64,000 bases of DNA from Isoetes taiwanensis (lineage: Eukaryota; Streptophyta; Lycopodiopsida; Isoetales; Isoetaceae), in contig JAJEKV010000093.1 of assembly GCA_021234155.1 (NCBI GenBank), positions 3,690,867 to 3,754,866 on the forward strand. Reading direction: 5' to 3'. Below, in pieces: positions 13,261 through 24,613 of the stretch. Below the pieces are notes generated by a model. That model did no database searches. It had not been told where the DNA came from and worked only from the letters and a program-made list of their open reading frames with translations. How positions within the stretch are numbered: position 1 is the stretch's first letter; every line of letters begins with the position of its first letter. Position numbers and translations under genes: made by a program.

Positions 13261-13622
13261 TCGGCATAAGGTGGTGGGTTACGGCTATGATCATCGCGTT
13301 ATCCGCCGATAGCTTCTAATCAGCGAAAAACTCTGCATTAACTGGTAAGGAATAATAGTCTTGGTCTTTTATAAGGTTTCAAATCTCCGCTTGTAGATCG
13401 TTGGCTGAAGCAAAATGCCGGATTGATCTGATCGGATCTACTCGGCATAAGGTAATTGGGTTACGGCTATGATCATCGGCGTTATCCGCCCGATAGCTTC
13501 TAATCAAAAAAGCTTCTGCATTAAGCGGTAAGGAATAATAGTCTTGGTCTTTTATAAGGTTTCAAATCTCCGCTTGTAGATCGTTGGCTGAAGCAAAATG
13601 CCGGATTGATCTGATCGGATCT
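13261..13622 (+). repeat. Tandem duplication, 181-bp unit x2
   Basis: 13261-13441 and 13442-13622 are two copies starting TCGGCATAAGG and ending GATCGGATCTAC. They agree over long AT-rich runs. They differ in clusters at CG-containing spots: CGCGTTATCCGCCGATAG against CGGCGTTATCCGCCCGATAG, and CAGCGAAAAACT against AAAAAAGCTT. Confidence 0.9.
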
Positions 13623-15220
13623 ACTCTGCTGTTGGATGCTCTGCTCTCTTTTGCTCATCCTAGAGTTTCTGTCTTCTGTTGCTTTTGTCGCAATCTCCTT
13701 ACTTCTCTTAACATAGTAGGTCCCATTTTATTATATTTGTGACCTTCCAATATAAAATAAAAGGGCTTTCCTTTCAAATAGTATCTTCTTTTAATTAGAT
13801 TCAAAGATAATTCTTATAATATTATCCCTTGTCTCCTTAATTAAATAATATTAGATTCCTTTTTGAATGATTTTGATCAAAGATCTTTGAAATAAAGTAT
13901 AATTTTTGCTATGTTTGTTGAAGATTTCTTGGTCCAAAACAACAATTTTCCCGTTGACATTAGTAAGGTTTTGAAGAGGTCTTATAGATCTATACTATTG
14001 GTTTTTGGATTCGTTTTATCTCTCGGACTGATTTGGATCAGATCTGATCCTAGTACAAATTGCTTTATTTTATTGACTACTAGTGAGTTCACATAGCTTG
14101 TGTTTTATCATGGCAATTACAAGAAGCAGCAGCAATAAGGTTCATCGGCCACCACAATCTTTAAAATGGTCAAAAAAAGGTCTTCACGCATTCTAATAGT
14201 TTTATGCAGAGAGATATTTCTTGCCTCATAAAGTTTTTCCCCGAACTTCGGCCTCGGCACGGCACTTTCGAGCAGTGGTGGGTGTTTTGCCTTCTAAACT
14301 ATTTGGTCCTTAGAGGCCATTGTTGGACAAGGACAATAGATTTGGTATTGCAGAATATTTAGTTCTAAACAACCTTTGTCAGTTATATCTTCTTCAAGAT
14401 ATGCACAGCAATAGAATGACCTTATTCATGTTTTAGATGCTCGGGTCCAACATTTGCGCTTTGCATTATAAAATCATGTTTCGGCAAACACTCGAGTGCA
14501 AGGGCATGGTCGAGTGTGATGCTCTCTCTGAAACCCCTTTTGGTAGCATGATTGTTTGTTGTTTGCTTCTATCAAGGACTAAGTTTCTTTTCCAACAAAC
14601 TCCCATAATTCTAGAAAAAGTTCTTCCAATGGTATGGTCACATGTCGATGCATCTCTCCTATCTTTTATCTTGTGAATGGAATGTACTCTATTGAGTTTC
14701 CAATAAAAGTCAACACAAGAGCATCAAATGCGAGAGATTATAACAAAGAGATCAAACCATCATGATGTACAACTCGGGGACAAAGGAAGCCTCACTATAC
14801 TGCATTACATAGGTCCATGTTTAAGAATAACCGACCAACTTGCATTCCAAATACATGGCGGGGAGTGGTGGGATGAACCTTGTATGCAAATACCCTTCAA
14901 GTCCATTGTCTCTTTGGAGGGCCTCTTACCATGGGTTCCAAACATGCATCCGCACCAAGAAGCTAAGCACTGTGAGGAAGCCCCGCCCGATCCTGGAGCA
15001 CAAGAACATACCATAGGCGGAGATGACATGAACATGCCAAAGCAACCTAGGCCACCCGAACCTAGAAACCCAACCCCGAAGCTCAAGTACACAATAAAAT
15101 ACCAAAACAATGGTGGAACAACTTTGCAAAAGGCGTGGCGTATGATACTCATTATATAATTACTTCTGGTGTCTAAGATTTACTCTAAGCCCCTTACAGG
15201 GTTGCCCATACACCTACTTA
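13623..15220. other. No recognised gene; one longer open frame at 14728-15159
   Basis: The 143-codon + frame at 14728-15159 has a proline-rich C-terminal part (PRPPEPRNPTPK) but no motif I recognise, and an overlapping - frame of similar length. I would not call it a gene without a protein match. The rest is featureless. Confidence 0.3.
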
Positions 15221-15224
15221 CAAA

Positions 15225-15318
15225 AATTTGAAAACTTTTGTTTTGGTGTGTTATGTCACATATAATCTATTAAATATAGCATAAATCCATAACACACCAA
15301 AACAAAAGAATTTCAATT
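15225..15318. repeat. Small inverted repeat, MITE-like
   Basis: Arms of about 31 bp, 15225-15255 and 15288-15318, are inverted copies (AACTTTTGTTTTGGTGTGTT against AACACACCAAAACAAAAG...). They are separated by about 32 bp of AT-rich loop. A weaker extension outward (ACCTACTTAC against ...GAGTAGGG) suggests an old foldback element. Confidence 0.75.
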
Positions 15319-16654
15319 TTTTTTTTCAATACAAAGCTTGAGTAGGGTTTTGCTTTTAAAAAAAAAAAAAACACAACATCTCTATTTTTTTGACAAAACA
15401 GAACTATGGCTATTGATCTTGAAAAAACATCCCCTAGGCTCCTCCGGATTGCAAATCATCGTCATAACTAGGAGCTCCAACTCTTTATACTGTTTGTGAG
15501 GCCCCGCTACAAACAACCACTCCAAATGCATAAGGAAGGGATGGACCCACGAAATATAGCAAAACAATATAACATGTAGCTATAAAGGCTTTCCTTTTAT
15601 TAGCTTCAATATCTATCTTTATATAAATTCTATTCTTTATATAAAGAGTCCACCTTTATCATACCATATATAAAGCAGTAACATTTCTGTTCTTAAAAAA
15701 TAGGAAGTATTTTTCTCACTGAGACGGGCGATGGGGCCGACCGTATACTTATATTGCGTTTCTAAATGCAAGAAAAGAGAAAAACCAAGGATGTCGCGTT
15801 CTTCCCCGCAAGCAATCCGCCCTGCTCCAATTAGGGCGAAGTTTTTTGCCATAGCCAAGCCGGGCTCGTCCTTATTGCTCAAACCTCGAACCCGGAGGTG
15901 CCAAAATGCAAAATGTCTTCTGTGGTGGGCTTCGGTGGGGGTGGGGTTCGGAAGTTTTATTGGCGATTCTTGACGCCTTCTTCTTATTTGATTCTTTTAC
16001 GCTTGATTCTTCCGGCGGCAATGGCTGAAGGGGCGATGTTGGCCATGAATCTCTAAGGGTCTTATTTGAGGTACAAAATGAAAGGTGCATTTTGCCCCTT
16101 TTGCATGATTCGGCTTTTGCATCCGAGCTATGGCGTATTATATCCTTCTGGCGGACTCGACCCACCAGATTCGCGGTATTTTTGGTCGAATGGCGGATTT
16201 TGCGAGTTTAGAAGGCTGGTGCAGGCCGCGGAAAATCTGGGAACAAAGCGCCCAGCGGCTGGCTATGGGAGAGGGTACAATGGCGGATGGGGTCGATCAG
16301 TTTTAGGTTGTGGATCCAGTTCTTTGTAATTATTCTACCAGGATTGTTGGTTGCTTGCCCATTCTTTTGGGAGCGAAAGGGTTGTCCTTAATGTTAGTGC
16401 TTACGAGCTGAAAATTCCTTTCACTCATATTTGATTTTGGTTTGAATTGAGAGAGCATTCAATATACCTCATTCTTTAGTTTGCATCTATAGAGCGATCT
16501 TTTGCAAAGAAAATTTCATTATCATTTGTATTGCTCTACATGCACAAGGCCTAGTTTACTAGATGCAAAATCTGCCATTGGATAGCGGATTTGGGCGTGG
16601 GGGAAGCGAGTTGTTATGCGGCCGCACATCAATGCCAAGGAAAGGTGGAGGTGC
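15319..16654. other. No recognised gene; CG-richer block upstream of WD40 remnant
   Basis: 15720-16320 is more GC-rich than its surroundings and holds a + frame (16066-16329) with a Gly-rich end (GYGRGYNGGWGRS), plus an overlapping - frame at 15872-16165. It could be a 5' untranslated or promoter segment of the WD40 gene copy that follows, but nothing proves this. Confidence 0.3.
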
Positions 16655-17892
16655 ATGCATATAAGTAATATTACAGCCAACTCCACGGGCTTCTGGAGGC
16701 GGAATCACTTCAAGACTCTAGAGGGGCGTTACAAGCTTTCATGGGAGAAAAGTCATCCAACAGGGCCTTTTACATTCTGACCATGGCAAGCTGTTACCCG
16801 GGCAAGTGTCGAGTTATCACTTAATCTTTGCATTTGGATTTTACGTTTGTGAGAGAAATAAATTTGTCAACCTAGATTCTTTTTCTTTAACTCACTTTGG
16901 CACATCTCAAATACAAGCACCTTGAAACAAACAAACTGGAAACTCCGGAGGCGCGGTGGAATAGGGGGATGCGATTTCCAACGATAAGGTTGGGGGCTGG
17001 CAATGGAAGCGAGCACTTGGATTTGTTGGGGGAAATGGCTTTGCTAGCAAATTTAGTGGAGGCAAGCCCCTTTGTTTACTGCGGAGTGTGAATGTAGGAG
17101 TCACTAATGGCCCTGCCTTATCAAACTTTGATGGTGAGGGTGTATATGCCATCTTTAATGTTGGTGATGCCCTTTTCATCGGTGACTACAATTCAAATGA
17201 GAAGGCAAGCAAGCTTATTGGAGCACACATCTTATCAGCGACGATTTCTCAAAAATGTATGTTTTGATATTTGCGGGACCTGTAAAAGCACGCACTTCAA
17301 TAATTCCAACCCCAACTCGTCATCGTTTGATCCCGAGGCTAAGGGCGGACATGATCTCCTTATTGGATTAATATCAAGAGATGGTAATTATTGTACAAAA
17401 CTTCTTCCCTCATGCCAACTCATCATTTTTACGTAATGGATATCTTTTATTTACGATTGCTTCGGTTTCAACTGCGACAATAGCTACGAGGATCACGGAA
17501 AGAAACTTGTTGGCACAATGCACTATAATAAAAGAGGGTTCTCTTACTTGATGAGTGCGTTGCATCTTCTGATTGTTATAGGGTGTTATGTACAGTTATT
17601 AAGCATGATGTAGCGCACCTTATCTAGTGACTTCCCTGACTGTCAATAGTAGTGACTTCCCGATTATTAATAGAAGTGCCGAGATATGCATTGTATGGCT
17701 TTACCAATCATTCGATTGCCTTCATGTAGGGCACATAAAATGAAAGTCAGTAGCTTATGTGCAAAGATATGCTGTTTGATTATGCTTTATGTGATGTTTC
17801 ACAACCGATGCACCGCGATTGCATGGGTAGCCCATAGTGAAGGCCTCTTTGCAGTTGTTCATGCAGATGGTAATCTCTATTTCTATGATAAG
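16655..17892 (+). pseudogene. WDR20/creC-like WD40-repeat protein, truncated pseudogene (5' half)
   Basis: Plant relatives of WDR20/DMWD/creC are WD40 scaffold proteins that bind deubiquitinases. The N-terminal half can be followed across introns: 16715-16790 FKTLEGRYKLSWEKSHPTG; 16890 TLAHLK; about 16990-17060 LGAGNGS, then after a one-base loss ALGFVGGNGFASKFSGG; 17100-17210 ALSNFDGEGVYAIFNVGDAL and LFIGDYNSNEK; 17290-17382 STHFNNSNPNSSSFDPEAKG and HDLLIGL; 17500-17540 GKKLVGTMHYNK; and 17808-17892 CTAIAWVAHSEGLFAVVHAD and GNLYFYDK, ending at a GT donor. A TAG stands in the LRQxL segment near 17490. There are several one- or two-base shifts and eroded splice acceptors, and the repeats that should follow GNLYFYDK are absent. 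The introns remain, so this is a segmental or captured copy and not a retrocopy. Confidence 0.85.
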
Positions 17893-19559
17893 GTATACAC
17901 TGAAGTAATTTCTTTCAATGTAAGGTCATGCATTAGTGGCTCTAAGTATAGCATGTTTAAGGTATTGGAAATTTGAGGATTGTGAGCGTCAATAGTTATA
18001 GGGCATGCAGTAGTTACAGGGCATGCAGTTCTATACTAGAAGTATTAAGTGGGAATTTGTATTCATAATTGTAAAAGAACCCCAACATCTACGTCCTTTA
18101 GACTTAGAATATATACGCACTAGAATCAGAACGCTTACCATTTGGGTGACCTAAACAGCTGCAACATCAACGAAAGGCATTTATGTCGAGAGAGGATTTT
18201 AGTGGTTACACAAACATAAGTAGAAATATGATAAGAGGAGAGATTAGCTCCCTTTTACCATTTAAACTAGCTTTATTGACCAAGATTTAGGTCCCAATCC
18301 TTTATTTTCATCTCCCAAATTGTTTTGAAGCATTCTTCTACTAATTCTCAAGTGATTGCAAACTTATTCTTCCTTTGCGTGGTACTCAATCCGGTGTTTT
18401 GCCTCAAGGTGTGCCTCTACTTATGGGCTCATACAAGAAAAGCAATAGGTGGCCTCTTACTTGATCTCTCGAGAAAAGATTCAAAAGAAGGTTTAGGGAA
18501 TTTTGGTAGGGATCTTTTAATGTTTATACAGTGTTATAACCTTTGGCAAACAATTTTAGCACCTCTCACATATGATAATATGATTGTTGCAACGAATTTA
18601 TGTTGCAATACTATAAACATTGACATTTTCTTTCAAATTTTGTACAAATCAATTTCAAGAAGAGGAAATAGTCTACTTTCTAAACTAGGTAGTTGAAATT
18701 CCTAGCAAACATTCCCTTTTTCTCAACCCACACTATAAACAACGTGATTGAAAAGAGAAATGTTCGCGGCCAAGGGGAAGGGAAAGCGTTAGCACGCTAG
18801 GCGCGATAAGTTTCTTGTATTTATAAATGGTCCACCTTTTTCTATTTTAGGCTTGATGCCATAATAATATCTTCTCGACCCTTAGATATTTTAATGGCCT
18901 TAGATAAGGTCCTTAAAACCAATGGTCCATTAAAAAAAACAACATTTTTTATTAAGAACTTTTTTCTTCAACCAAAATTTTGAAAAAAGCATTTGCCAAT
19001 GTAATTGGAGAAGAAAGCTTGAGGATGAAGACCATACTAGCAATCCAACATGTCGATGTAGCGTGCTCCATTTCTCTGGTTTAGATATAGGTCGAACTCC
19101 ACAGCACTTAGGTAAGGTTTTTAAAATTTCATATTAAAAACCATTTTCCTTAGCTAAGGGATTTATTAGTGCATCTAATGTAAGAACTCAAAACTTTCGC
19201 ACTTTCAGCTTAAAAATCTCTAAGGTCTTATGACTGCAACTTAGTAATATCTTAGTTGAATTCAACCATGTATAGAATGCAAATGCTTACTAATTGTCAC
19301 TACTTGCCATTATTATTCAGACCCGCTCTTCATGCTCGACTTTCCTCTGTTGACTAAAATTTTCCTTAAAGCCTTAAGCCAAAGCAACCCAATTCCATCA
19401 ATGGTTACCTAGCCTTATATTTCAACAAGCCAACAAAAAGATGGACTAAGGAATTATTAAACAAAGAAAAATTAGACTAAACAAAATTATGTCAGCGAAT
19501 AACACAACAAGCCAAAACAGTCCACTCCATCATCTTGCGGTTCCAAGTTTATGCAAAGG
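17893..19559. other. No gene seen
   Basis: The rest of the WD40 gene was looked for and not found. The 123-codon + frame at 18325-18696 has no recognisable motif. Sequence is AT-rich and featureless. Confidence 0.5.
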
Positions 19560-19650
19560 TTTTTCTTGTTTATGCTTGCTGCTCTCTTTTTTGTTTTGGG
19601 TGCAAATTGGTCTCGTGGGCGCTAAAAACCTATTCTATTCTATTTTTCTT
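19560..19650 (+). mobile_element. Retroposon 3' end with pentanucleotide tail (copy b)
   Basis: Contains TGGTCTCGTGGGCG, then CTAAAAACC and TATTCTATTCTATT, aligned with the module at 12311 and 30594. Just upstream, TGCTGCTCTCTTTTTTGTTT parallels TTTGCTCTCTCTTTTGTTTG of copy a. The shared part is therefore longer than the tail and probably belongs to one element family. Confidence 0.6.
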
Positions 19651-20136
19651 CTAAAATCATGTTTTGGCATGTCGACCAAATTTGCCCTTGTTCTTAAATT
19701 TGGTCCTTTTTCAACCATTTCAACTTTGTCTCATTTCAATTTGCTCTTCCTCTTCTCTCAGCAGTACCTTATTCTCTTTGAATTGTTTCCAGGCAGGGGA
19801 GGGGCTTCTTCCTGCCTGGTTTGGCCAATTTGGCGTTGCTTTCCTGCTTGTCCTTTTAGGCCTTTAGCCTTCATCCTGTGACCTTAGGTCCTCGATCCTA
19901 GTTTGTTAAGGAAGTCCTTTGGTATTGGGGGCTTTGTTGGTTTCATGCGAGGTTGCGGTGCAAGAATGTCATAGATAGGCTTCTCATTCATCTCGGTGAT
20001 TTCTACAATGGTGGGCCGGTGGATAGCCGCACATCATGCGAACTACCCACGAAAAAATAAAGGGAAATCAATTATATCACTTGGACCCCAAAACAAATAC
20101 AATGCTAATAGATGAGTGGCTGATGTACCCTAGAAA
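19651..20136. other. No gene seen
   Basis: Open frames here are short and low-complexity, and no family motif was recognised. The segment leads into the structured motif at 20137. Confidence 0.45.
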
Positions 20137-20198
20137 GCTTATCACCGGGATTAAAAACCCGCCCTTCCGGGTTTTCGAGGAAAAACCTAGTGATAAGC
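20137..20198 (+). other. Structured repeat motif, copy 1 (unidentified)
   Basis: A 9-bp perfect outer stem (20137-20145 GCTTATCAC with 20190-20198 GTGATAAGC) encloses a core. The core has CGGG-ATTAAAAA-CCCG (20146-20161) and a second hairpin, GGTTTTC-GAG-GAAAAACC (20170-20187). An alternative fold pairs AAAACCCG with CGGGTTTT. The core recurs at 21217-21274 and 49312-49377 with different outer-stem sequences that still pair. Strand is uncertain. On the - strand the order (stem, hairpin, GGGTTTTTAATCCC arm, stem) is faintly tRNA-like. Confidence 0.6.
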
Positions 20199-20900
20199 CT
20201 ACCCGGCAGGGGCTTAGACAAGCGTTAAGGCATAGAATCGCTCCCAAAAACCCCGCATGGGAAGTCAAAGCGGATGGCGTTAAGCCAGCACTGCACCTAC
20301 ACATCACCAACACAATAAACGAGAAACATACCAGAGAATAGCATCACCCAGTGGGTGGAAAGAAAGCATCACCCACCGGGTGGAAAAACATGATAAACAG
20401 AACTTGTACAAAATATAAACAAAGAAGGGGGAGGGTGGGTTCAAAGAGAATAAAGATGCTGCGAGAGAAGAGGAAGCTTAGATGAAAGCGTCAATGAAGA
20501 ACTACGCAATAAGTAGCAAACGCCCAACTTAGAAGAACGGCCTAAAACGATGCGGCGCATGCATCGACGATGCAATGCATGCATGCTCGTCTTGACAAGA
20601 ATGCCTTGGTCGTTTCACGCCGAATCGACGACATAGATGACATTGAAATCACTGTTTTCAAAGTACAGAGAGCGGATGCCTACATAAATATCTCATCTAT
20701 TTTAGACGCGAAACAACATTTGTTTCATCATTGTTTATTCTGGTAAGAGACCCGCAAAGAACACAAAAAACGGCCATAGATAGCCTTGTCATTTCATCCA
20801 ATGCCAGATTATACAATGTGTGGGAAAATCTTAATGGGGAGCCGACCATAGGAACAATGTCTAGCTACCCCATAAATGAAATAAGAAAATATGCAAAGGC
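20199..20900. other. No gene seen
   Basis: The + frame at 20036-20341 runs through the structured motif and is probably fortuitous. No other signal was found. Confidence 0.45.
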
Positions 20901-21360
20901 AAGATAAGATAAGATAAGATAAGATAAGTTTTTTATCGTCCACGAGAAACCTATCGGGTTATGGGACCAGAACAAAGAAAGAGGGCATGAGCCCCCAACA
21001 GAACAAAAAGGCCTAAGCCTAAATAAAAGTCTGACATGGAAACAAAGCCCCGTAACAAAACATGAAAGAAATAACAAAAAGAGCTAACTAATAAGGCACT
21101 ATGCATATCCCAGCCAAGGGTGCTCAGGCCAGTGGTCGCGAATGATAGCTGTGCCCCCTCTGTACACTGCCCATTTGTTCTGCATCCGAGCCAAGAGAGA
21201 GGACAATGGCGACAACTTCACATCGAGATAAAAAACCACGCGTTTCGGGTTTTCGAGGAAAACCCTAATGAGAAAATGGTGCCATGACCTCGAGGATGCC
21301 CCGAAGAGCAAGGTAGGAAATTGGTGAAGCCCGCCCAAAAGCAGCGCGATCAACGCCATG
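20901..21360 (-). mobile_element. 3' end of a LINE-like element with (TTATC)n tail
   Basis: On the - strand the tail is five TTATC units (20901-20929). It is preceded by the module GTCCCATAACCCGATAGG, then TCTCGTGGACGATAAAAAAC. Upstream is an open frame (21359-21099) whose end, NKWAVYRGGTAIIRDHWPEH, is matched by the diverged - strand copy at 61110-61400 (EKLGSVQRGGTSIICDQWLK). A conserved protein end just before a shared 3' untranslated module and a short tandem tail is the layout of a LINE with microsatellite-type tails. The clade is not determined. Confidence 0.65.
21217..21274 (+). other. Structured repeat motif, copy 2 (unidentified)
   Basis: The core at 21224-21267 matches copies at 20137 and 49312 (GATAAAAAACC, TTTCGGG, TTTTCGAGGAAAA, CCTA). 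The second hairpin is perfect here: GGGTTTTC-GAG-GAAAACCC. The outer stem is TTCACAT (21217-21223) with ATGAGAA (21268-21274), six of seven pairs, of different sequence from the other copies. It lies inside the LINE-like - strand frame. Confidence 0.55.
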
Positions 21361-24127
21361 GAATGTGTGAAACCTGGAAAAAGGGAGAAATCCCTAAAAA
21401 GTATCCGTTAAATGTGATTCTAGGTACAACCATGGCAGGCGAGCACCCCCTAAGAAAATAGTCCCCAAAAAGCAAAAAAAGCCCATTAGACATTAGGAAA
21501 CATAAACAAACATATATAGAAATAGAAAACACCACCAAGAGGTGGAAAAAGAAAAATAACGTCACCTGCTGGTGGAAATCATCTAGCATCACCCAACGGG
21601 TGGAAAACTATAGATAGCATTGGGTGGCAAATAATTTGCATCAACCATGGGTAGAAAACCCCACTTGGTGAGCATTTTTTTTGGCAGCCAACTCAAAATT
21701 TTGCTCTAGTAAGTGCTTTACTACTAGATCTAGCTTCTCTAATTGACTGAGGTTTCGAATACCTCTAAAAGTCCTTTGTCTAGACCTGTTTTGTTCTGCC
21801 ATAAATTTTGGAATTTGAGTGTACATCTCATTGATAGTTGAGATCTTCATTAGAAACATACAAAGCGACTTCTTTTTCTTGGACCTTTGAAAAATGAAAA
21901 TGTCAATACATGTTAAAATATCAATATAATGTATACATGTTACCTTAAGTCCAACGTGTTAACAAGGACTGCATGTCTTTCCTGAGAAGATACAACGTCC
22001 TCTTCTTGCTCTGGATTTATAAATCCTGATTAGTAATTTGCATATAATATGTAGCATTATAACTTGGGGTTTTTTGTGTTTTTATCTTTGTTTTCTCTAA
22101 GGTTTTCATATGATTTGGTGGCGTATTCATCAGGGTGTACTAAATAGTATTTCTAGAGTGCACCCTTTTTAAGCCGTTGATTTTAGAAAAGGGCCAAATG
22201 TGGTGAATATCCTCCCATTAGTTTTAGGGTTTTTTTTAGGGTTGTGTTTTAGGGTTTTTTTTTAGGGTTGTGTTTTAGGTAATCTTCATCCACTAAAGCG
22301 GCATCGTCGAGTCTATTAGCACCTCTTTGATGTTCAAGTGCAACGATTTTAGGTATCTCTACCATTCGGCATCGGCAACATTTTTGATCGCCATAGCATT
22401 TGCATTTGGGTGGATTCAAACCCCACGCAACAAAAGCTTTGTGTATAGATTTGAGGGCTTGAATCTTGAGCTTTGCAAAACCGAACTTGGCTACATACAA
22501 ACGCGGTTTGTTTGCAAGCGAGGAGCATTAGCTGGTTTAAGTACTCTTCAAGAGGACGAGAAGGTTTCTTGCCCCATTTTCTCGAGAATTGACTTCTTTG
22601 TGAGTTTAGTATTTTTCTACATGACTCCTAGCCAAGGTTTATCTAGCAGACTAGCTTGGTATTGAGACCGCTCAATTATTGTTGGCCCATTCGATTATCA
22701 TTTATTTTGCAAACCCGACAAAGGGTGTGGCTAAAGGATTTGATCTTCTTTCTCCCTTGACTCCTTCTTTGCCGGTCTATGGGTAATCTTAAAGCTGTTA
22801 TCCTAGATAGTAGTTCTTATTGGTTCAGGTTATTTTAAATTGGCCTTATATGTGGGTGGGAAAGTCATAGGTGAGGAAAGCATTTGGTGCAAAATGGATT
22901 CAATTTGATGAAACTGCACTTGTGCTTCACCTTCAAAGCGTCTAAATTGCAAGCCTTTGAGAAGGCTTATGGTTATCTTGCCACTGAACTGAGTGGTGTG
23001 AAGCTTTGGTTGAGACATACTTTTGCCGACATTCCGCTGAAATATACAAGTGAGTGATTATCTCCGTGTAATTTGCAAATGCGTCTTTAAGCTTTCCAAA
23101 TAATTTATCTCAACTTCGTGCAATTCGGGACGTTGGATCGGGCTTGCAAAGTGTGGCTGCTATTGGAGTTGATTTGGTTCGTGGAACAAAGACATCCTTA
23201 ATTCTTCTTGGGCTGCATCCGGATGCTCAAATTCATTGAATTCACTTCCTTTTGCTTTTTTGCCTTTAATCGCTTCTCGCCTATTTTCAAGCGGATGAAA
23301 AGGAGAAGAGAATGGGCACCTTTGAGCGAGAGGATTAATCTCTTGTTGCTTTGAACCCTTAGGTCATACTTGAGCGAGTACACATTTACGGCTCGGCCTA
23401 CACAAAAAGGTTCAGCATGTCCGCCCTAATTTGATGCAAAAGTTCGATATGACCGTGATATCAACCATTCGGGGCATAAAGCCGGGTTCATTTATTCTTT
23501 AGGATGAAAAGTTGCTTTGCAAAATGCATCCGGCATTGACCGAGATATAAAGTTTGAGCTTTACTTTGTAGAGTACCCAGCTATCTAATACCATGCAATT
23601 AACCATTATTAAGTAAATCATTAAAATTGTCAAACAGTGGGACTCTTAGGGGTTTAATAGTAAACGCGGGGTCCTCTTTGGTAAGCTTGATTTATATCTA
23701 AGAGATATCCACTTGGTCTATAAAACTGAGACAACCCTAATAAGATAATCTATGACGCTTATTACCTCTAGATAGGACATTCATTTTGTTTCTTCTATTT
23801 TCATTGCCCTAATAATTGTGTCTCAGGTGGGTAGTTGCTTGCTATGTTCATCAGTCTCTTACATTCCTGAATCCCTTGTAAATCATTCATTGAAAGACGT
23901 AACGCACTGCCGCCAGAAACTCTTCATCGCCCATAACTCAGAGTAAATGTGCACATGCAAAGACAAAGAGTAGAATCATTGACATCTGTTTCATTCTCAA
24001 GTCCATCAGGACCCTTTACCATTGATTCAATGGTCCATATTGAATACTTATCTTGCAGAGACCTAGAACCATGAGTACAATTTGCAATATTTAGGCCCAT
24101 AAAGTTTATTTATGTTTGCTTTAGTTA
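21361..24127. other. No recognised gene
   Basis: Short - strand frames at 21641-21859 and 22249-22500 (the latter Cys/Lys-rich with PPKCKCYGDQKCCRCR) match no family I know. 22220-22275 is a short TTTTAGGG-like repeat and is too short to be telomeric. No convincing gene. Confidence 0.4.
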
Positions 24128-24142
24128 GGGCCCGAAGGGCCC
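24128..24142. other. Hairpin bordering foldback element
   Basis: GGGCCC-GAA-GGGCCC is followed by an A/T run leading into the foldback arm at 24156. Copy 1 of the same family has a hairpin of different sequence but the same shape at the equivalent place (9533-9549). Confidence 0.6.
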
Positions 24143-24155
24143 AAATTTTTTTTAA

Positions 24156-24613
24156 TATAACAGTCAACACACAACTACCATTAACATTATTGACACAAAC
24201 CATTGCATTTAACACATTTAAATTAAAATCCCCCTTAAACCCCTTTGGTTTGGGTGCATATTCACACGGGGGTTACGTAGGGGCAGAGAGCCCCAAAAAT
24301 ATATTTACAATACATGTATAAAATTAACACCACTAAGTACATTGTCTCAAACCTTATAGTATTTTGCAAACCCTAATATATAGTATACAAAAACTTGTAC
24401 ATGTATACCCCACAAATGAGGATTGCTATGTACGGTCCAGATCTTGGAATAAAGGGCAAATATGCCCATCCGATGACTCAAGGTCTCGGGAGTAACCCCC
24501 GTGTGAATATGCACCCAAACCAAAGGGGGTTTAAGGGGGATTTTAATTTAAATGTGTTAAATGCAATGGTTTGTGTCAATAATGTTAATGGTAGTTGTGT
24601 GTTGACTGTTATA
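24156..24613. mobile_element. Foldback element with long terminal inverted repeats, family F (copy 2)
   Basis: 24156-24276 and 24492-24613 are inverted copies of about 121 bp. They start TATAACAGTCAACACACAAC and run through AAATCCCCCTTAAACCCC to TTCACACGGGGGTTAC, with almost no mismatch. The interior of about 215 bp is AT-rich and related to copies 1 and 3. It encodes nothing, so any movement would need proteins supplied in trans. A TA duplication is possible at the ends but cannot be proved because the TIR itself begins TATA. Confidence 0.85.
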